A DNA stretch of 28,828 nt from Oscillospiraceae bacterium (GTDB lineage: Bacteria > Bacillota > Clostridia > UMGS1883), in the NCBI GenBank assembly GCA_022508735.1, contig JAFLUQ010000012.1:1-28828 (forward strand), in the 5' to 3' direction. This document shows positions 21,904 to 28,828 of this stretch, piece by piece (the first letter of the stretch is position 1; each line of letters starts with the position of its first letter). Made by a program: the position numbers and the translations under genes. Under the pieces are notes generated by a model. It was not told where the DNA came from. It made no database searches and saw nothing but the letters and a program-made list of their open reading frames with translations.

Positions 21904-23970
21904 TTAGTGGAGCGTGAGTACGGGGTAGTAGCCAATGACAACACCGCCGCCGGAATAATTGTTGACATGTACCTCTTTGCCGTCCTCAGTGAGCTTTATC
22001 GCGTGAAGACCGGCGGTAGGCACGCTGACGGTCAGCAGACCGTTTTCGTCGGTGGTGCCGCTTTGCTTCTCACCGTCAAGATAGTATGTGATATCAGTGT
22101 CTTTAAGCGGAGCGTCAGCTTGCATTATCTGCACCTTCGCATCGTAGCCTGCCGGCACATATGCGCTTACGGGATTTATGCGGCCCTGACTTATGGGATA
22201 ACTTAGTACTCCATCAATGCTTATGGCCCGGATATGCTCCGCCAGTATGGAGTCCATATTGCGGCCTTCGGCGATAACAGGGGCATCGGAAAGCCCGGGA
22301 TATCTTGTGTCGGTGGGAACATAGTCGTTGGTTGCAAAGGCTATGGGAGTAGTCATGTCATTCCTGTCAAGGGGTTCATTGCTGCCGTCGATAAAGACCT
22401 CGATCACGCGGCTGCCCTTTTCTGCTGTGGGGTCGTAGGTGAAGCCCATGCCGCCTATCTGCAGAAAGCCCCCGGGGTAGCTGGAGGTTATCATGCCTGT
22501 TTCGGCGTCTTGGCTGATGACGCCTGAAACACCCTGCTCCAGTGCGGCGTAGATCGTTTTCGGATTGACGCATAGTACCTGAATAGTGTTAGCGTGGGGG
22601 AGAACATTGATTATATCGCCACGGGTTATGTCGCCGTTACTTATCGTTGCGCTGATACCGCCGCCGTTTACCGCGGCGACTATGGGCAGCGTTGCATATT
22701 CGCTCTCAGAGAGAAGCACCTTAGCCTCAGCTATAAGGCTGTCGCATACAATATCGCCCATGCTTGTCTCGATAACGCGTGACTCGTTTATGCCGTCGGA
22801 ATAGGACCAAAGGGTATTGGCAGCCTTTCCGACAATTTCACCGGTGATTTTTTTCTGCTCGTCTAATATAGTGTTAAGAGTCTCCATTGCCTCAGCCTTT
22901 GGCTCGATATTCGCAAAGAAGTTTGAGGTGAGCTGAGTTTCAGATATTTTTATGCCGCCGTCCGTAACAGTGAAGGCCAGATCGCCCACAACGGAGCCGC
23001 CGGTGCCAACCTGGGCAATGTGTATGCCGCTCACCTCACTGTCGATAAGTGTATGGCTGTGGCCGTCAACTATTGCATCAAGGCCGGAGCCCTCCATTGC
23101 TTCGGCCAGCGCATGACTAGTGCAGGGCACCTTTTCATTGTCGCCAAGGTGAGCCAGTGCAATGATGATATCCGCTCCGGCGGCTTCAAGCTCGGCCACC
23201 TGCGCTTTTGCGGTCTCAATTTCGTCTTTAAACTCCAGACCGACAATATTTGCAGGGCTGGTGGAGGTCAGCGTGGCATTGGTAGTTAGGCCGAAAATAC
23301 CAACATCCACGCCGCCGACTGTGATAATTGTGTTTGCTTCGGCAAGAAGCTCACCGTCACAGTAAACATTGGCCGAAAGCACGGGGAACTGAGCTAAAGC
23401 AATATTTTCAGCCAAAGTGTCCTGCCCGTAGTCGAACTCGTGATTACCCAAAACCATAGCGTCATATCCGGCGATATTCATCATTTTTACTACGTCGCTG
23501 CCCTCAGACAGAGTGGCAAATGAAAGGCCCTGAGTGGCGTCGCCCGCGTCGAGCAATATGGCGTTCCCGAGTATATCCTTCAGCGCCGCTATCTTGTCTA
23601 TACCAACGGCTCCGGAAGAGGAGGCCATGGCTCCGTGAACGTCGTTTGTGTGAATAATATGGAAAGTGGCGTCGCCGTCGAGAGCGAGGCTCATTTCGTC
23701 GGACATGGGCTCGAGGTTGCCGTTCCAACGCAGCAGCTTTACCGAGTCGGCTCCTCTGTTGGGCCTATAGAGCTGTGCCATGAGTCGGGCCTCAGCCTCA
23801 GAGGGGTTGCCCGCAAAGCTCCTTATCGCAGTCAGCTCGCTGCCATTGTTATAGTAATATGCAAGATAGGAAAAGGTCTGCTCGGTTTCCGCGTCTGCTG
23901 CTAACACCGGCACAGACATAAGAACAGCCAGAGCTAAAAGCAGCGCCAGCATTTTTTTTACTGTTTTCAT
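21904..23970 (-). CDS. Secreted 5'-nucleotidase / UDP-sugar hydrolase family protein
   Basis: 688 residues with signal peptide MLALLLALAVLMSVPVLAA and an AAGGAGG site at 23981-23987. The metallophosphatase domain (~103-345) has its metal-binding motifs: Asp110 and His112 (IIHTNDVHG), DAGDATQG, Asn176-His177 (LGNHEFDYG), IALAHLG and His304/His306 (VDGHSHT). The 5'-nucleotidase C-terminal domain (~375-600) carries VAAVNGGGISATI, GDIINVLPHANTIQ and GGFLQIGGMGFTYDP. It should release inorganic phosphate from extracellular nucleotides. About 80 extra residues lie before the catalytic domain (YLAYYYNNGSELTAIRSFAG) and about 85 after it (an Ig-like DITYYLDGEKQSGTTDENG segment). No LPXTG motif is seen, unlike many Gram-positive cell-wall nucleotidases. 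Confidence 0.95.
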   Translation of the reverse strand: MKTVKKMLALLLALAVLMSVPVLAADAETEQTFSYLAYYYNNGSELTAIRSFAGNPSEAEARLMAQLYRPNRGADSVKLLRWNGNLEPMSDEMSLALDGDATFHIIHTNDVHGAMASSSGAVGIDKIAALKDILGNAILLDAGDATQGLSFATLSEGSDVVKMMNIAGYDAMVLGNHEFDYGQDTLAENIALAQFPVLSANVYCDGELLAEANTIITVGGVDVGIFGLTTNATLTSTSPANIVGLEFKDEIETAKAQVAELEAAGADIIIALAHLGDNEKVPCTSHALAEAMEGSGLDAIVDGHSHTLIDSEVSGIHIAQVGTGGSVVGDLAFTVTDGGIKISETQLTSNFFANIEPKAEAMETLNTILDEQKKITGEIVGKAANTLWSYSDGINESRVIETSMGDIVCDSLIAEAKVLLSESEYATLPIVAAVNGGGISATISNGDITRGDIINVLPHANTIQVLCVNPKTIYAALEQGVSGVISQDAETGMITSSYPGGFLQIGGMGFTYDPTAEKGSRVIEVFIDGSNEPLDRNDMTTPIAFATNDYVPTDTRYPGLSDAPVIAEGRNMDSILAEHIRAISIDGVLSYPISQGRINPVSAYVPAGYDAKVQIMQADAPLKDTDITYYLDGEKQSGTTDENGLLTVSVPTAGLHAIKLTEDGKEVHVNNYSGGGVVIGYYPVLTLH

Positions 23971-24005
23971 TGTGAAAGAACCTCCTTGTACTTTATGTGC
24001 ATATA

Positions 24006-24034
24006 ATTATATAAAAAAATGTTGACAAAATCAA
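24006..24034 (-). promoter_or_regulatory. Promoter of the 5'-nucleotidase gene
   Basis: Minus strand TTGATT (24029-24034), 17 bases, TATAAT (24006-24011), about 35 bp from the start codon. Confidence 0.75.
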
Positions 24035-24083
24035 TGCTTTTTTTATAAAAACTGTTTACAAATGAAAGGTTGATCTGTTTTTA

Positions 24084-24112
24084 TTGACATTTTGATATAT
24101 TTGTGCTATAGT
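24084..24112 (+). promoter_or_regulatory. Promoter of the cobalamin riboswitch operon
   Basis: A perfect TTGACA (24084-24089), 17 bases, TATAGT (24107-24112), with TGTGC before the -10. Transcription would begin near 24119, about 20 bases before the riboswitch and 500 bases before the first start codon. Confidence 0.85.
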
Positions 24113-24139
24113 AGTATCCGTAAAAATTTAATATATTCA

Positions 24140-24360
24140 CACAGAGTGTCGGCTATGCTGCAAAAGACAGGCTTTACTTAGGCATAGTCGGTGAAAAGGG
24201 AATGGGGTGAGAATCCCCAACGAGGAACTGTCGGTGTATGCGTCCGAAATTTTTATATCCGTCGGTGAAAGCCGGTCATTGGGAAACTGAGAAGGCAGGG
24301 TATAAAAATGCAAGGCTTCAGGTAAGCCTTATATGGCGCGAGTCACAAGACCTGCTCTGA
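24140..24360 (+). ncRNA. Cobalamin (B12) riboswitch
   Basis: The conserved core is present: GGGAATGGGGTGAGAATCCCC (24198-24217 and flanks) with a CGAGG-type continuation, a B12-box-like GCCGGTCATTGGGAAACTGAG followed by AGGC, and the 3' signature GCGAGTCACAAGACCTGC (24338-24355), matching the usual AGTC-A-GACCTGC end. An early stem pairs CGGCTATG (24150-24157) with CATAGTCG (24183-24190). Such RNAs turn genes off when adenosylcobalamin or related corrinoids are plentiful. It lies between a strong promoter and the surface protein gene at 24622, so that operon should be induced by B12 shortage. Confidence 0.93.
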
Positions 24361-24621
24361 TGTTATCCCGTAAGTGCCTTTGCATAGGGGTGGCGTTTTT
24401 GCTTGCGCTTAACTTAGTCCTTTTTTTGATGTATAATTAAGGGCCTTGTTTTTGTTGCGTGCAAATTGTGATCCATCACAGGAAAACTCAGCTGTGGTAA
24501 ATTTTTCTTCAGAAAAATTGCCGCGGCTTTTTTATTTGGCCCGGCAAAAAACGGAGGTGTTCGGAAATAGATAACAGTTCCCAAACGGCAAAAAATAAAA
24601 CAACGAAAGGATCAGAACAAA
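24361..24621 (+). promoter_or_regulatory. Riboswitch expression platform / leader, with possible internal promoter
   Basis: 261 bases without a gene. It holds AAGTGC...GCGCTT pairing with T-runs (24396-24400 and 24421-24427), a hairpin AATTTTTC-TTCA-GAAAAATT near 24501-24520, and a GC-rich TTGCCGCGGC/T6 segment near 24521-24536; which serves as the switch is not resolved. TTAACT (24409-24414), 17 bases, TATAAT (24432-24437) may be a second, riboswitch-independent promoter. AAAGGA near 24606-24611 is the ribosome binding site of the next gene. Confidence 0.5.
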
Positions 24622-27600
24622 ATGAAATCAAAACGACTTTTAAGCCTGCTTTTAGCGCTTACAATGATCTTAAGCGCAGCTTCAGTGGCTATTGCCTATG
24701 AAGCTTACACAGAAGCTCCATCGGCAATCACAATAGAGTATGATGCCGAAAACGTATTGCCTGACGGAAAAATCGTGTGCCATAGAGGCGACGGCTTCAC
24801 ACTTAGGGCATACGATCAGGACGGGGAGGAAACGCCTGTAGTGTGGAAAAATGCATCCTCCGGGAACACCTTCGTTCTTGACGAAGACACAGGCGAGGTC
24901 AGAGCTGAGGGCGATATTTACAGCGGAGGAACGTCTTATTTGTACTTTACCGCCACCTCTCTGCTCGACGAGACCGTCTCAGCCAAGATCACCGTTCAGG
25001 TAACCGGCTTTCTTTTCAGCGGGTATCAAAAGGAACAGACGGTCGCGCTGTCAGCTGACGGGCAAACGGCAAAGACAGCCTCGGTGAGCGGCGGTCTCAG
25101 CGGATACAACAGATGGAGCTATAGCTTTGCCGACGGCATGGCAGAGCTGTCGGCTGACCCAGGGACGGGCGGCTCAATAAGGTTTAACGTTTTCCGCCCG
25201 GGAACTATCACAGCCACATTTGCTCTCGATTTCAACGATGAGCTTACCGACACTGCAACGGTCACCGTGACGGGCGTCGCAGTGGAGGATGAGGACGGTA
25301 ACCGCGCAAAAACATATTTAAGCGTAAGCGAGGAAGAGCCTGAACCGACCAGGCAGCTTGTTGCCTTTGCCGCGGAGGGCAGAACAATTGCGGCTTGGGA
25401 AAGCGGTGATGAAGCGATCGCTGAGGTTTCAGAAACCGGGCTTGTAACCGCAAAGGGCGTTGGCAGCACTATAATCACCGCCACCGATGATGAAGGAGTA
25501 ACAGGCGGCATCAAGGTGGTCGTTGAAAGTGCGGATATTCCGTATTTTGAGTGCCTTGAATTTTCAGCGAACGCGTTTGAATCAGGCGCGTGGACTGCGG
25601 GTAAAACCTTTGCCCCGACAAGGCTCGAATATGACCTGCCAATAAGGGTCTATTCCACAAGCAGCCTCACGCTGCAGGCGGCTACCCTTTACGATACGGA
25701 TAAATATACCGCCGTTGCGGAATATACCGATATAAACGGAGAAGATCAGAGTGTTACCGTGAACAGCGGAAAAATAACGACCCTAAAGGATCAGCCCTTT
25801 GACGATTCCGTGCTTACGATAACCCTTGCAGACAAGAGTGACCCTGAAAACAGGACGGTATACATATTCAACGTACACAGACCACGCGACACCGCAAAGG
25901 CGCTTAAGTCCGGCGGTATCGTTCTCGTGCCAGCGGGCAGAGCTCTGTCGGTTCCGTCATATCAGGGCGTTACCGAGGGCACAATGCAGAAGGCCGACGA
26001 ATACGGAGAGCTTACGTCGGGTACAGGCGTGAGCGGCACGCAGTATTTCTACCGTACCTTTATTTATGATGACGCCGAAGGCTTTAAGCTGACCCTGTCA
26101 GCTTCTACCGCCTATGCTCATATCCGCTACAGCACCGACGGAGCCGAAATCTGGACGGAGCTTCCTCAGGGCGGCGGAGATACAGCGACGATTGAGGTGC
26201 CCGAAAGCGCCTCGGCGCAGATCGTAGTGCAGATCATTGATGATCTCACCTACACTGAAAATGAAAGAGCGGGAAAAGACGGTTTTGCTGATGCAGAGCC
26301 GTCGGAATATAAAGTATGGGTCGATAAGGTTGTGCTTTCCGCGCCTTCTATGCTCACGGCGGAGGCGACTGGCGGCGACTGGTATCCCGCATTCAGCTCC
26401 GACAAGTATTCCTATTGGCTGGTGGCCGGAAGTCAGGCTGACGCTCCTGTTCTGACCTATACGGTGGAGGACGGAAACACCGTAAAAATCGGCTCAAATG
26501 AACAAGAGCCCGATGAGAACGGAATTTACAGCCTTGAACTGAAAACATCGCAGACGAGCATTACTGTATCAAATGACGAGGGCTTCTCTAACACATACAA
26601 ATTCGGCTGCAGAAAGAGATCCTCCCTTGATGTTCCCGACAGGGTAATAGACTATCTGTGCATAGGCTCGCAGTACACGAACGGAAATTTCGGAACGAGC
26701 CCCGAAGCCACTTTATCGGGAAGTCTGGCGTCGCTGGGCAATTTCGGCGGATATATCACCTACTACTACGAAGACCCGATCACCGATGATCCAAAGAATA
26801 AGTACGGTATGGACTTCTATGTAATAGGCAACAGTCAGGAAGGCAGCATTGACAGCATGGCTGAACCCGGGCAGGTCTATATATCTGAGGACGGAGAAGT
26901 CTGGTATGCGCTTGCAGGCTCTGAGCACTATGAAGATAATGCGATATGGGATTACACTATCACCTATACCAAGGGCAGCGACGGCAAGGGCTACTGGGCA
27001 GACAATTACGGAAATTCCATTGACTACGCCGCAAAAGCATGGCCGAGCGCCTCTGTTTACTACATGAACGATGTGGCAAATACCGACAGCTACACCTTTA
27101 CGGGAGTTCTGCTCAAGAGCCAGCTTGGTAGTATAACGGGTGACGGCTCCACAGGCTCCTACGCTTCAAAAACAAGCTTCGGTTATGCTGACTACTATGC
27201 TACCAACATATCGGGGACCACTCTCACTGATGTAAACTCTTATGTTGAAAATCCCTCTAAGGCTAACGGCTTTGACGTTCTGTGGGCTGTGGACGAAGAC
27301 GGTATTCCCATTGATGTGAGTGAAAAGGAGTTTCACTATGTCAGGGTGGCGACCGCATCTAATATCTATGCCGGCGCGTTTATGGAGAAATCCACCGAGG
27401 TCGCTTACGTTGCCCGCACAACGCCGCAGGACGAAGAGGTCGGAAAAACCGATGCCCCCACAGGGGTAACGATCTCTGACGGCACCGGCAGCATAACCGT
27501 TGACTTTAACGAGGATCAGACTGTTTACCCTGTAAACTTAGGCGAAATGAAAAATGTCTCCGTTACGGTAAACGGGACCGCCGATGATGATAACATCTAT

Positions 27601-28470
27601 GTGAACAATCAGAGAGTAGCTTCGGGCACGGCGGCGGAGGACTTTGAGGTGGCGAGGGAGAAGGAGACCTTAGTCCGTGTGATCGTGCAAAACGGCGACA
27701 AAGAGCCTGCGCTCTATCTTCTTAAGCTCACAGGCGGAAACGAAGAACCGAGCGGTATCACCGTGCGTTTTACCCTGCTTGGTGATGAAAACCATAACAG
27801 CGATACAGACGGCATAGACCACACTCTTAAATACGGTAATCTGTTAGTATGGATAGCTGAAACAGAGATAAACGTGCCGGAAAACTCAACTGTTATGGAT
27901 GTTTTGGCAAAAGCACTGACAGAGGCCGGTTACAGCTGGGTAAGTGACCAAGGGGAAAACAGTGCGGCCGGAAATTATATAACGTCGATAACGACACCTG
28001 AAGGGCTGAAGCTGGGCGCGTTTACGAACGGTGAGCTTTCAGGCTGGCTGTATACCTTAAACGGTAATTATCCGGACTTGGGAGTGGGTCAGCAGCCGGT
28101 CAAGGATGGAGATATAATTGTTCTGCATTACACGGATAATTACATGGCTGAATATGACAGCACAGAATACTCCTACCCATACGAGGTTACAGATATGACC
28201 TTCGGTGATTCGGAGGTTGCAGACATAACCGTAAAGAAAAATGCGGAGGTTTCGGAAGCGGCAAAGATATATATTTCTTTCGTCGATCAGGAGACAGGAC
28301 TTTTGCTTGGGGTATGGGTCGGCGATCTGACCGCAGATGAGATCGCTGTCGGTATCGCAGAGAAAATCAATGTTGGCTATAGGCTTTCTGAAGCATCGGG
28401 CGGTGTTATTATCTCGGTGTTTATATGGAATGATCAGATGACGCCGCTTGCAGCCAAGGCAACGTTTTAG
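24622..28470 (+). CDS. Riboswitch-controlled surface protein with DUF4430 (transcobalamin beta-like) domain
   Basis: 1282 residues, exported by signal peptide LLSLLLALTMILSAASVAIA. Residues ~34-305 are Big-type Ig domains (e.g. SETGLVTAKGVGSTIITATD); ~306-665 hold cadherin-like beta-sandwich segments (APTRLEYDLPIRVYSTSSLT; FSSDKYSYWLVAGS); ~667-935 form an aromatic-rich domain (RVIDYLCIGSQYTNGNFG, GMDFYVIGNSQEGS, YISEDGEVWYALAGSEHYED, VRVATASNIYAGAF) that I cannot name; ~943-1040 another cadherin-like domain; ~1046-1174 a DUF4430 domain (VPENSTVMDVLAKALTEAGY, GELSGWLYTLNGNYPDLGVG, VKDGDIIVLHYTDNY), the fold of the cobalamin-binding C-terminal domain of transcobalamin and intrinsic factor; ~1186-1282 a C-terminal domain shared with the giant protein. 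The riboswitch and DUF4430 together point to extracellular corrinoid capture. No anchor motif was seen. Confidence 0.88.
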   Translation: MKSKRLLSLLLALTMILSAASVAIAYEAYTEAPSAITIEYDAENVLPDGKIVCHRGDGFTLRAYDQDGEETPVVWKNASSGNTFVLDEDTGEVRAEGDIYSGGTSYLYFTATSLLDETVSAKITVQVTGFLFSGYQKEQTVALSADGQTAKTASVSGGLSGYNRWSYSFADGMAELSADPGTGGSIRFNVFRPGTITATFALDFNDELTDTATVTVTGVAVEDEDGNRAKTYLSVSEEEPEPTRQLVAFAAEGRTIAAWESGDEAIAEVSETGLVTAKGVGSTIITATDDEGVTGGIKVVVESADIPYFECLEFSANAFESGAWTAGKTFAPTRLEYDLPIRVYSTSSLTLQAATLYDTDKYTAVAEYTDINGEDQSVTVNSGKITTLKDQPFDDSVLTITLADKSDPENRTVYIFNVHRPRDTAKALKSGGIVLVPAGRALSVPSYQGVTEGTMQKADEYGELTSGTGVSGTQYFYRTFIYDDAEGFKLTLSASTAYAHIRYSTDGAEIWTELPQGGGDTATIEVPESASAQIVVQIIDDLTYTENERAGKDGFADAEPSEYKVWVDKVVLSAPSMLTAEATGGDWYPAFSSDKYSYWLVAGSQADAPVLTYTVEDGNTVKIGSNEQEPDENGIYSLELKTSQTSITVSNDEGFSNTYKFGCRKRSSLDVPDRVIDYLCIGSQYTNGNFGTSPEATLSGSLASLGNFGGYITYYYEDPITDDPKNKYGMDFYVIGNSQEGSIDSMAEPGQVYISEDGEVWYALAGSEHYEDNAIWDYTITYTKGSDGKGYWADNYGNSIDYAAKAWPSASVYYMNDVANTDSYTFTGVLLKSQLGSITGDGSTGSYASKTSFGYADYYATNISGTTLTDVNSYVENPSKANGFDVLWAVDEDGIPIDVSEKEFHYVRVATASNIYAGAFMEKSTEVAYVARTTPQDEEVGKTDAPTGVTISDGTGSITVDFNEDQTVYPVNLGEMKNVSVTVNGTADDDNIYVNNQRVASGTAAEDFEVAREKETLVRVIVQNGDKEPALYLLKLTGGNEEPSGITVRFTLLGDENHNSDTDGIDHTLKYGNLLVWIAETEINVPENSTVMDVLAKALTEAGYSWVSDQGENSAAGNYITSITTPEGLKLGAFTNGELSGWLYTLNGNYPDLGVGQQPVKDGDIIVLHYTDNYMAEYDSTEYSYPYEVTDMTFGDSEVADITVKKNAEVSEAAKIYISFVDQETGLLLGVWVGDLTADEIAVGIAEKINVGYRLSEASGGVIISVFIWNDQMTPLAAKATF

Positions 28471-28487
28471 GCAGAGGATTTGAAGAT

Positions 28488-28828
28488 ATGGGTAAAAAAA
28501 CTTGCAAAAAAAGCTTGTTAAGCCTGCTGATAGTTCTTCTCACGGTAATTTATGTATTGCCCGTGAGTGCGGATTCAATAGAATATTCCGATATCACAGT
28601 CAAGATGGATTTTATAACTGCATATGAGGGTGTTTTGGAATATCTGAAAAATGAGGTTACTCCCACGGTGGGAAGTATAAACGGTGAGTGGGCTGTATTT
28701 GCTTTGGCACGGGCAGGAGTGATAGATGCTCAGTCGGATTGGGCCGGAGTCTATCTGGCGGCACTTGACAGCGCTTTGGAAAATGAGGAAATTATAGGCA
28801 GCACAGATTATGAACGCGTAACTCTGGC
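28488..28828 (+). CDS. Second secreted protein of the B12 operon, alpha/alpha-toroid-like start, truncated
   Basis: It starts 17 bp after the previous stop, with AGAGGA at 28473-28478, and continues past the window edge; 113 codons are visible. A signal peptide (SLLSLLIVLLTVIYVLPVSA) is followed by helical sequence: FITAYEGVLEYLKNEVTP, then VGSINGEWAVFALARAGV, DWAGVYLAALDSALE and STDYERVTL. The GEWAVFALARAG and YERVTLA patterns are those I know from Clostridia proteins annotated as prenyltransferase/squalene-oxidase repeat proteins that accompany DUF4430 proteins. The toroid is the fold of the N-terminal domain of transcobalamin and intrinsic factor. It is therefore proposed as the alpha-domain partner for corrinoid capture. 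An enzyme of the terpene cyclase type is unlikely for an exported protein in this operon. Confidence 0.75.
   Translation, partial: MGKKTCKKSLLSLLIVLLTVIYVLPVSADSIEYSDITVKMDFITAYEGVLEYLKNEVTPTVGSINGEWAVFALARAGVIDAQSDWAGVYLAALDSALENEEIIGSTDYERVTL

Overview
The window looks like chromosomal DNA of an anaerobic, endospore-forming member of the Clostridia (Bacillota). The evidence is the start of an alpha/beta-type small acid-soluble spore protein gene at the left edge, strong AGGAGG-type ribosome binding sites, Gram-positive style promoters and intrinsic terminators, and a very high load of secreted multidomain surface proteins (BspA-like leucine-rich repeats, stalk domains, Big_2, InlB-type repeats, pilin-like and GH43 modules). 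No tRNA, rRNA, CRISPR array or insertion sequence was recognised. The genus cannot be named from sequence alone.

Layout. 1-740 (-): truncated SASP gene and a two-OB-fold single-stranded DNA-binding protein. 997-4775 (-): a two-gene operon of a BspA-like protein and a secreted stalk-domain protein. 4924-7017 (+): a secreted solute-binding protein with its own stalk domains and no transporter next to it. 7106-8668 (+): lysS, the main housekeeping gene here. 8768-9639 (+): a barnase-like RNase built as a lipoprotein, overlapping a barstar inhibitor gene. 9849-17171 (+): one 7.3-kb gene for a 2440-residue surface protein with 17 glycine-rich beta-helix type repeats, a pilin-like module, InlB-type repeats and a papain-family peptidase whose catalytic residues occur in permuted order. 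17316-18029 (+): histidine phosphatase. 18093-21077 (-): secreted LamG plus double GH43 enzyme. 21209-21862 (+): YczE/YitT-like membrane protein. The last two genes diverge from a 73-bp nearly perfect inverted repeat holding two mirror-image promoters. 21904-23970 (-): secreted 5'-nucleotidase. 24084-28828 (+): promoter, cobalamin riboswitch, a 1282-residue surface protein with a DUF4430 (transcobalamin beta-domain-like) module, then a second secreted protein that begins like an alpha/alpha-toroid protein and runs off the window.

How they work together. Most genes act outside the membrane: glycan hydrolysis (GH43), nucleotide salvage (5'-nucleotidase), RNA degradation (tethered barnase), proteolysis or adhesion (giant protein) and corrinoid capture (riboswitch operon). 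The two most interesting points are (1) the riboswitch operon, which looks like an animal transcobalamin or intrinsic-factor fold split over two bacterial surface proteins, and (2) the papain-like protease in which His and Asn precede Gln and Cys in a single open frame. Family assignments come from recalled motifs and fold patterns; no database search was run.
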